Of a stretch of 64,000 nucleotides of DNA, positions 55,374-64,000 are shown piece after piece. How positions within the stretch are numbered: position 1 is the first letter of the stretch; each line of letters opens with the position of its first letter. Below the pieces are notes generated by a model that was not told the origin of the DNA, did not search any database, and saw nothing but the letters and a program-made list of their open reading frames with translations. The position numbers and the translations under genes are program-made. The DNA lies in contig QANY01005817.1 in assembly GCA_003255025.1 (NCBI GenBank), positions 1 to 64,000 on the forward strand. The letters run 5' to 3'. Source of the stretch: Datisca glomerata (lineage: Eukaryota > Streptophyta > Magnoliopsida > Cucurbitales > Datiscaceae).

Positions 55374-58109
55374 CAATGGGACGTGTTTGGGCCTAAACTA
55401 GATGAACTTGGCTATTTTGGGCACGACATGCACTCGAACTGACTTTTGACACCCAATACACATTTGGAATAATAATTTGGAGTTTTGTTGTCGTTTTGGG
55501 TGCTTCTAGTGCCATACGGAGTCAAAAAGACCCAATGGAACGTGTTTACGCCCAAACTAGATAAACATGTCTAAACTTGGCACTTTTGGGCATGACATAA
55601 ACTGGAACTGACTTTTGACACCCAATACATGTTTGAGATAATTATTTGGAGTGTTGGGGTCATTTTTGGTACTTCTAGTGCCACACTAAGTAAAAAAGGC
55701 CCAATGGGACGTGTTTAGGGCCAAGCTAGATGAACTTGGCTATACTTGGATCTTTTGGGCAAGCCATGCACTCGAAGTGAGATTTAACATGCAATACACG
55801 TTTGGGATAAGAATTTGGAGTGTTGTGATCATTTTAGGTGCTTCTAGTGCCATACAGAGTCAAAAAGCCCCAAAGGGACATGTTTAGGGCCAAACTAGAT
55901 AAACTTGGCTGAACTTGGATCTTTTGGGCATGGCGTGCACTAGAACTGACTTTTGACACCGAATACACATTTGTGATATGAATTTGGAGTGTTGTTTACA
56001 TTTTAGGTGCTTTTCATGCTATACAGAGTCAAAAGACCCAATGAGACATGTTTAGGACCAAACTAGAAGAACTTTGCTAAATTTAGAAATTTTGGGCATG
56101 CCATGCATTCGAAGTGAGTTTTGACACTCAATACATATCTGGGAAAAGAATTAGTGGTGTTGTGGTCATTTTAGGTGCTTTTAGTGTCATACGGAGTCGA
56201 AAAGACCCAACTGGACGTGTTTAGGCCAAACTAGATGAACTTGGCTAAACTTAGATCTTTAATGCTTGGTGTGCACTCAAACTGACTTTTGACACCCAAT
56301 ACACGTTTGGGATAAAAACATAGAGTGTTGTGGCTATTCTAGGTGCTTCTAGTGCCATATAAAGTCAAAGACCCAATGGGATGTGCTTAGGCTAAACTAG
56401 CTGAACTTGGCTAAACTTGGCTCTTTGGGCATGGCATAAACTCGAACTGACTTTTAACACCCAATACATGCTTGGGATGAGTATTTGGAGTGTTGTGGTC
56501 ATTTTTGGTGCTTTTAGTTGCTCACGGAGTAAAAAAGACCCAATTGGACCTGTTTAGGCCAAAACTAGGTGAACTTGGCTAAACTTGGATCTTTTTGGTA
56601 TGACATACACTCTTGGGATAAGAATTTGGAGTGTTGTTCATATTTTGGGTGCTTCTAGTGCTATACAGAGTCAAACACCCAATGGAACGTGTTTAGGCCC
56701 AAATTAGATGAACATGGCTAAACTTGGCTCTTTTGGGCATGACAGAAATTCGAACTGAGTTTTGACACCCAATACTTGTTTGGGATAAGTATTTGGAGTG
56801 TTTGGGTCATTTTTCGTGCTTCTAGTGCAACACGGAGTCAAAAAGACACAATGGGACGTGTTTAGGGCCAAACTAGATTAAATTGGCTATACTTAGATCT
56901 TTTGGGCATGCCATGCACTCGAAGTCAGTTTTGACACACAATACACGTTTGGGATAAAAATTTGGAGTGTTGTGATCATTTTAGGTGCTTCTAGTTCCAT
57001 ACATAGTCAAAAAGCACCAATCAGACGTGTTTAGCTGCAAACTAGATAAACATGGCTAAACTTGGATCTTTTGGGCATGGTGTTCACTCGTACTTACTTT
57101 TAAAATTGAATTCACATTTAGGATATGAATTTTGCATACAAAGTCATTTTAGGTGCTTTTAGTGCCATACAAAGTCAAAAGACAAAGTGAGACATGTTTA
57201 GGACTAAACTAGACGAACTTGGCTAAATTTAGATTTTTTGGGCATGGCATGCACTCAAACTCATTTTGACACCGAATACACGTTTGGGATGATAATTTGG
57301 AGTGTTGTAGTAATTTTAGGTGCTTTTATTTCCATACGGAGTCAAAAATACCCAATGGGACGTGTTTACGCCAAGCTAGATGAACTTTGCTAAAGTTGGA
57401 TCTTTCTTGCATGGCGTGCACTATAACTGACTTTGGACACCTAATATGCATTTGGGATAAGAATTTGGAGTCTTTTTGTTGTTTTGGGTGCTTCTAGTGC
57501 CATATAGAGTCAAAAAGACCCAATGAAACTTGTTTAGGCCTAAACTAGATGAACTTCACTAAACTTGGCTCTTTTGGGCATGACATGAACTCGAACTGAC
57601 TTTTGACACCCAATACATGTTTGGGATATGTATTTGGAGTGTTTGGGTCATTTTTGGTGCTTCTAGTTCCACACGGAGTCAAAAAGACCGAATGGGACGT
57701 TTTAGGGCCAAATTAGATGAACTTGGTTATACTCGGATCTTTTGGGCATGTCATGCACTCGAAGTGAGTTTTGACATGCAATACACGTTTATAAAAAATT
57801 TTGGAGTGTTGTCATTGTTTTAGGTGCTTCTAGTGCCATATAGAGCCAAAAAGCCTCAATGGGATGTGTTTAATGCCAAACTAGATAAGCATGGCTAAAC
57901 TTGGATCTTGTGGGCATGGCGTGCACTCGAGCTGACTGTTGAAATGGAATACACATTTGAGATATGAATTTGGAGTGATGTGGTCATTTTAGGTGTTTTT
58001 AGTGCCATACAAAGATCAAAAGACCAAATGAGATGTGTTTAGGGCTAAACTAGACGAACATGGCTAAATTTGGATCTTTTGGGCATGCCATGCACTCGAA
58101 GTGAGTTTT
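55374..58109 (+). repeat. Satellite array, block 7 (simple form)
   Basis: About sixteen forward monomers, with TTGAC at 55446 and 55615 (169 bp). No higher-order spacer. Monomers are diverged from each other. Interrupted by LINE-8. Confidence 0.92.
58094..58109 (+). repeat. LINE-8 target-site duplication, left
   Basis: ACTCGAAGTGAGTTTT matches ACTCGAAATGAGTTTT at 58996-59011 with one mismatch. Confidence 0.85.
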
Positions 58110-58322
58110 TTTCGGTAAGCAAAAAATATATTAACCCGAAAAATACAAACAAATATACAAGGGGCATACCCCAGGAAAAACAAAGCTACAAAGCCAAAAA
58201 AGAGATAAGTCTGGCTAGCTAAAGCCAAATCAAATCTAAACCCAACAAAATAAGCCAATTAAATCTCAACGCATTACAAAAACAAACCAAGCACCTGAAT
58301 AAAAAGAAACAAATAAACATAC

Positions 58323-58835
58323 TCAGCCCCTAAGGAGGCTCAAAAATCGAAAGGTTGAGATCCCAAGCAACTTGGAGAGACAGGTCCACTCTGAGGCAAG
58401 AACACCCCTAAGCAACCAAAGCCTATCCCTAATGGTGCCCGAGATAACCTTGATCAAAACAGCATTATCCCTAATTTTTCCCTGGAAGATTCTGAGGTTC
58501 CTCTCCCTCCAAATATGGTAGATAAAGGCTGTGAACAGAAGCTTCAGAATGGAGCTAGCAAGGGACTTACCTTTGGCCTTAACTAGGAGCCAAGAGATCC
58601 ATTGACACCAGTTGGAGTGGGGGCCGCTCAAACCACATTTAGCTAGAAGACTGTCCACAATTGGCCTTGTGAATTTGCATCCCACAAAAAGGTGCTCAGC
58701 TGACTCAGTCCCACCCACGCAAAATACACATGAAGGGCTAATAGATGTAGGCATGGACCAATGTTCCATTCTATCCTTAGTCAGCAACTTGCCTTTGATA
58801 GCCACCCAAGAGAGGAAGCAAAAATCTAGGCACAT
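58323..58835 (-). pseudogene. LINE-8 ORF2 C-terminal fragment (zf-RVT region)
   Basis: An open stretch of 170 residues with WVAIKGKLLTKDRMEHWSMP, the Cys/His pattern CVFC with EHLFVGC, SSILKLLFTAFIYHIWRERN and LRIFQGKIRD. It is the most intact copy of this end in the LINE-5 subfamily (no stop at YHIWRERN, unlike LINE-6). The upstream RT is missing apart from a short piece at 58912-58990. Confidence 0.85.
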
Positions 58836-58867
58836 GGCGATTGAACCAAATCATCTTAGCCGACCTC

Positions 58868-58911
58868 ACTCCAACTGGTGGATAAGAATTAGGAGTGTTG
58901 TGGTCGTTTTA
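58868..58911 (+). repeat. Satellite patch inside LINE-8
   Basis: CACTCCAACTGGTGGATAAG and the following 25 bases are satellite with an internal gap. GGATAAGAATTAGGAGTG carries the same ATTAGG variant as the flanking monomer at 59034-59063. Confidence 0.8.
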
Positions 58912-58995
58912 TAGGTATCTTTAACAGAGAAAAGCCCTTTCTTACTAGGGGTCCAAGCCCAAGAATCCCTCACTAAACCCTTGGGAGAAGGGAGT

Positions 58996-61844
58996 ACTCG
59001 AAATGAGTTTTGACACCCAATACACGTTTTGGATAAGAATTAGGAGTGTTGTGGTCGTTTTAGGTGCTTTTAGTGTCATATGAAGTCGAAAAGACCCAAC
59101 TAGACGTGTTTAGACCAAAATAGATGAACTTCACTAAACTAATCTTTTGGGCATGGCATTCACTCAGTCTTCTTTTGACACCCAACACACGTTAATGATA
59201 AGAATTTTGTGTTATTGTTGTTTTAGGTGCTTCTAGTGTCATACGGAGTTAAAAAGACCCTAAGGACGTGATTAGGACCAAACTAGATGAACTTGGCTAA
59301 ACTTGGATCTTTTGTGCATGGTGTGCACTCGAACTGACTTTAGACACCTAATACATATTTTGGATAAGAATTTGGAGTGTTGTGCTCATTTTAGATGCTT
59401 TTAGTTCCATAAGGAGTCAAAAAGACCCAATGGAACTTGTTTAAGCTCAAACTACATTAACTTGGCTAAACTTGGCTCATTTGGGCATGACATGAACTCG
59501 AACTGACTTTTTACAGCCAATATATGTTTTGGATAAGTATTTGGAGTGTTGTCGTCGTTTTAGGTGCTTCTAGTGCCCTAGGGAGTCAAAAAGACCCAAT
59601 GGGACGTGTTTATGGCCAAACTAGATGAACATGGGTAAATTTAGGTCTTTTGGGCATGGCGCGAACTGACTTTTGATTTTGGAGTGTTGTAGATGTTTTA
59701 GGTGCTTCTAGTGCCAAAAAAGTCCAAAATACCTAATTGGATGTGTTTAGGCCAAACTAGACGAAGTTGGCTAAACTTGGATCTTTTGTGCATGACATTC
59801 ACTCAAACTGACTTTTGAAAACCAATACACGTTTGCTAACCTTGGATCTTTGGGTATGGCATGCAGTCGAAGTGAGTTTTGACACTCAATACACGTTTGG
59901 GATAATAATTTGGAGTATTCTGGTCATTTTAGGTGCTTTTTGTGTCATACGTTTGGGATATAATAATTTGGAGTGTTTGGTTGTTTTAGGTTCCTCTAGT
60001 TCCATTCGGAGTTAAAAATATACAATGAGACGTGTTTAGGGCCAAACTAGATGAAGTTGGCTAAACTGGGACCTTTTGGGCATGACATGCACTCGAACTG
60101 ACCTTTGACATCCAATGCACGTCTGGGATAACAATTTGGAGTGTTGTGGTCATTTTAGATGCTCTAGTACCATTCAGAGTGAAAAAGAACCAATGGGACG
60201 TGTTTAGGCCAAACTAGATGAACATCCTAAACTTGGGTCTTTTGGTCATGGCATGCACTTGAACTAACTTTTGATGCCCAATACACGTTTGGGATAAGAA
60301 TTTGGAGTGTTGTGGTTGTTTTAGGTGCTTCTACTTCCATACGGAGTCAAAAAGTCCCAATGGGACGTGTTTGGGCATGCCATCTACTCAAACTGTGTTT
60401 TGGCACCCAATACACGTTTGGGATAAGAATTTGGAGTCTTTTGGTCTTTTTAAGTGCTTCTAATGCCATGCGGAGTCATAAAGTCCCAATGGGACGTGTT
60501 TAGGCTTAGACTTGGTGAACTTGTCTAAACTTGTCTCTTTTGGGCATCGCATGAACTCGAACTAACTATTGACACCCAGTACATGTTTGGGATAAGGATT
60601 TGGACTGTTGTGGTCATTTTTTGTGGTTCTAAAGCCGCACGAAGTGAAAAAGACCCACTGGGACGTCTTTAGGGCCAAACTAGATGAACTTGGCTAAACT
60701 TGGATCTGTTGGGCATGACATGTACTCCAACTGACTTTTGACTTCCAATACACGTTTGGGATAAGAATTTGGAGTGTTGTGGTTGTTTTCGTTTCTTCTA
60801 GTTTCGTAAGGAGTCAAAAAGACTCAATGGGACGTGTTTATGCCAAACTAGCTGAACTTGGCTAAACTTCGCTCTTTTGGGCATGACATGATCTCGAACT
60901 GACTTGTTTACACCCAATACATGTTTGGGATAAGAATTTGGAGTGTTTTGATAATTTTACGTGCATCTAATGCCATACGGTGTCAAAACGTCCCTTGGGA
61001 CGTGTTTAGGCCCAAAACCAGATGAACTTGGATAAACTTGGTTCTTTTGGGCATGCCATCCACTCGAAGTGAGCTTTTGACACCAAATACACGTTTGGGA
61101 TAAGAATTTGGAGTGTTGCGAATGTTAAGGTTCTTTTATTGTCATACAGAGTCAAAAAGACCCAATTGGAAGTGTTTAGGCCAAACTAGATGAACTTGGC
61201 TAAACTAATCTTATGGGCATGGCATGATTTTGAAGTGTGTTTTGACACCCAATACACGTTTTGGATAAGAATTTGGAGTGTTGTGGTCATTTTATAGTGA
61301 CATATAGAGTCAAAAAGATCCAATGGGATGTGTTTAGGGCCAAGCTAGATGATCTTGGTAAAACATGGATCTTTTGGGCATGGCGTGCACTAGAATAGAC
61401 TTTTGACACCGAATACACGTTTGGGATAAGAATTTGGATTGCTGCGGTCATTTTAGGTGCTTTTATTGCCATAAGGGTCAAAAAGACATAATGGGACATG
61501 TTTAGGCCAAACATGGATCTTTTGTGCATGGCGTGCACTCGAACTGAATTTTGACACCCAATACACGTTTGGAATAAGAGTTTGGATTGTGTGTGGTCGT
61601 TTTAGGTGCTTCTAGTGTCATTCAGAGTCAAAAAGATCCAATGGGACGTGTTTTGGGCCAAACTAGATAAACTTGGCTAAACATGGGATCTTTTGGGCAT
61701 GGTAGGCACTCGAACTGACTTTTGACACCCAATAAACGTTTGGGAAAAGAATTTGTGGTGTTGTCGTTTTAGGTGCTCGGAGTCAAAAAGGCCTAATGGG
61801 TCATATTTAGGCCAAACTAGACAAACTTGACTAAACTTGGATTG
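58996..61844 (+). repeat. Satellite array, block 8 (simple form)
   Basis: About seventeen forward monomers, several with internal deletions, for example near 59820, 59950 and 60370. No higher-order spacer. Ends at AAACTTGGATTG where LINE-9 begins. Confidence 0.92.
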
Positions 61845-62151
61845 TTTTTTTTTTGGTAAATGAATAATATTAACCAAAAGATAATTACAAAGTTAGAAAG
61901 GGCATACCTAGCCAACGACCTATATCTAAACTATAAGCATTTACAAATGAGTCTAAAATCAACTCTCGCTAACCGAGGTCAAACACCAAAATAAGCAACG
62001 TGGGGAAACCAAGAAGCTACAAAATTTGACTAATGCCTAAGGGCAATATGAACAATTGTCAGCTTAGACTTATAAAACGAGTCAGTGTCTTATTAAAAGC
62101 ACAAAGCTAGATGTGGCTTGATAGTGTAGCCTTACAAAAGAGTGTAAACAG
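61845..62151 (-). mobile_element. LINE-9: 3' UTR fragment of the LINE-7 subfamily
   Basis: Poly(T) at 61845 and GGTAAATGAATAATATTAACC match the LINE-7 3' end, as does ATAGTGTAGCCTTACAAA. It probably continues to the right of LINE-10, outside the window. Confidence 0.8.
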
Positions 62152-64000
62152 TTTTTTTTAATAAGCAAAAAATGTATTAACCCGAAAAATACAAATAGAT
62201 ATGCAAGGGGCATACCCAAGGATATACAAAGCTACAAAGCCAAAAAAGAGATAAGCCTAGCTAGCTAAAGCAAAAATAACTCTAAACCCCAAAAAATAAG
62301 CCAACTAAATCTCAACCCATTACAAAAACAAACCCAACTCCTCAATACAAAGAAACATTACAAAGAAACATATTGACATATTCAGCCCCTAAGGAGGCTC
62401 AAAAATCAAAAGGGATAGATCCTAACCAGCTTGGAGAGATAGGTTCAACTTTGAGGCAAGAACACCCCTAAGCAACCAAAGCCTATCCCTAATGGAGCCC
62501 AAGATAACCTTGATCAAAACAGCACTATCCCTAATGTTTCCCTTGAAGACTCTAAGGTTCCTCTCCCTTTAAATATGGTAGATAAAGTCTGTGAAAAGAA
62601 GCTTCAGAATGGAGCTAACAAGGGACTGACCTTTGGCTTTAACTAGGAGCCAAGAGATTCATTGACACCAGTTGGAGTGGGGGATGCTCAAACCACATTT
62701 AGCTAGAAGAGCGTCCCAAATTGACCTTGTGGATTTGCATCCCACAAATGGGTGCTCAGCTTACTCACACACATCCACACAAGAATCCCTCACTAGACCC
62801 TTGGGAATGGGCAAAGGGGAATCTCTAATCTCCATAAGCTCAAAAGTGTTTGAAGAGGGCCAATTCCAGCACCCATTTCGAATCACCTTACTTAGTCTAG
62901 AGTCAACATTCCACCCTATACCCGAGAGAAGCCTTGGGCCAAATTTGGTAATAAGAACCCCTAAAGGGTGACATTGATCAGTAAGAAGCCTCGCAGACTC
63001 CCCATTTCCAACAATAACTTTGCAAATGGGAGAGAATTTATCCCTTAATTTTAGAATCTTTCTCCAAACCCAAGAGCAATCAGAAGGAATATGAGTAATA
63101 CAAATGGAGCTCTTTTTCACTAATAAGGTGAAGCATCAATCCTTCCACAAGGAATAGCAATCATTTTATATCAGGAACCAAAGGTGCCTTGCCACTGAAA
63201 CTTCATTGGATAGAATCAAGTCCTTTAAACCAAGACCCTCCTGAGATTTAGAGAAGCAAAGATCCTCCCAAGCTAGTTTGGCCCCAGATTGCTTGGCCTC
63301 ATTAGCATTCCAAAGATAGTTCCTAAGGTCTTCATTGACCAATTTAATGACATTCTTTGGGATAATAAACAACCCACATCAGAATTGAAACATAGCTGCC
63401 AACACTGACCTGATCAATTGAAGCCTCCCAGTAAAAGATAAATATTTTGTTTCCCATGATCTGATTCTGTCCACAATAATCTCAACCAACGAGTCACATT
63501 TAGTCTTTCCCAACTTAGAAGTAATAAGGGGACTCCCAAGTATCTCATAAGCAATGAACCCATGGTTATAGGCATAATCTCCAAATATATGTTGCTGTAC
63601 AGTATCAGGCACCCCTGAGAGAAGATCTGGCCCTTAATAAGATTAGACTGAAGCCTAGATAAGGCTTCAAAGAGAAGGAGACCCTCTTTAATAATTTGGA
63701 CTGGTTTGACATTTCCTTTGTAAAAAATGAAGAGATCATCTGCACAGAAAAGATTAACTATATTGAGCTCTTTGCACCTCCAATGGAACTCAAAGTTAGG
63801 ACCTTGGGCAGAAAGGTCCCCTTGTATGATCCCCTTGGCCCATTTAAAGAACACTTTTAGCTCACCATTGATATTGGGGGTAGAAATACACTCCATAACA
63901 CACTTAGTGAAATTTTTCGGGAACCCCAAGCAATCAAGGATCCTACCAATAGGATGCCAATTCACAGAATCATAGGCCTTCATCAAATCAATTTTTAGGG
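62152..64000 (-). mobile_element. LINE-10: LINE-5-type copy, cut by the window edge
   Basis: Poly(T) at 62152-62159, then TGTATTAACCCGAAAAATAC and the 3' hairpin near 62207-62217. ORF2 continues to the end of the window at RT motif A. It appears to be inserted in LINE-9. Confidence 0.88.
62400..63990 (-). pseudogene. LINE-10 ORF2: RT from motif A, thumb and partial zf-RVT
   Basis: KAYDSVNWHPIGRILDCLGFP (motif A) is at the window edge. Motif B reads GIIQGDL and then jumps to SAQGPNFEFHW, so PISPYIFV and following residues are lost. Motif C reads FCADD in place of CFADD. MRYLGVPL, RRLQLI-like and NYLWNANEAKQSGAKLAWEDL blocks follow in shifting frames (63612-63379, 63372-63166). SWVWRKILKLRDKFS and the following region are in 63120-62761. 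A deletion near 62765 removes the sequence between SC of that region and the EHLF-type zinc ligands. Confidence 0.85.

Larger units (their letters stand above)
58110..58995 (-). mobile_element. LINE-8: 5'-truncated LINE-5-type copy with a satellite patch
   Basis: It starts with CTTACCGAAAAAAA (element strand), has the 3' stem-loop GGGG/CCCC at 58161-58172 and the zf-RVT region. Near 58868-58911 the LINE sequence is replaced by satellite, after which LINE sequence resumes (ATAGGTATCTTTAACAGAG). Flanked by a 16-bp target duplication with one mismatch. Confidence 0.9.

Overview
The window is plant nuclear heterochromatin. It holds no host protein-coding gene, tRNA, rRNA or CRISPR array that I can support. 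The evidence for a plant is L1-type LINEs whose first ORF carries a DUF4283-like domain and a short zinc knuckle, whose second ORF ends in a plant-type zf-RVT region, and a Ty3/gypsy element with the plant PBS TGGTATCAGAGC. I cannot name the species.

Layout. (1) 1-5246 is an almost pure pyrimidine CT-rich array with long-range internal duplications and one unresolved base (N at 970). (2) From 5247 to the right edge the matrix is a head-to-tail satellite with a monomer of about 166 bp. Between about 5.2 and 33.6 kb it is organised in higher-order units of roughly 1.45-1.86 kb, each carrying a non-satellite spacer of about 400 bp with a TATA-like box. From 33.76 kb rightward the same monomer continues without that spacer. 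(3) The satellite is broken by ten LINE copies or fragments: LINE-1 (8703-21342, minus) with LINE-2 (11918-17895, minus) inserted inside its endonuclease; LINE-3 (28124-30729, plus); fragment LINE-4 (33559-33763); LINE-5 (34339-41289, minus) with LINE-6 (34665-36701, plus) inserted in inverted orientation; LINE-7 (41864-49407, minus); LINE-8 (58110-58995, minus); LINE-9 (61845-62151, minus); and LINE-10 (62152 to the window edge, minus). Target-site duplications can be read for LINE-1, 2, 5, 6, 7 and 8. (4) 50183-54674 is an internally deleted Ty3/gypsy LTR retrotransposon on the minus strand. It is followed by about 0.7 kb of foreign, possibly organelle-derived DNA that ends in a 46-bp fragment of the same gypsy element.

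All element ORFs are broken, so the elements work together only as a fossil record: satellite expansion, LINE insertion, nested insertion, then local rearrangement. The most informative signals are shared by several LINE copies: an ORF1 stop that overlaps the ORF2 start, a 3' stem-loop with a compensatory base change, a 5'-leader hairpin, and a lysine-rich C-terminus on ORF1p. Other notable signals are the TATA-bearing spacer in the satellite units and a satellite patch copied into a LINE. Identity and age statements are by eye; nothing was computed.
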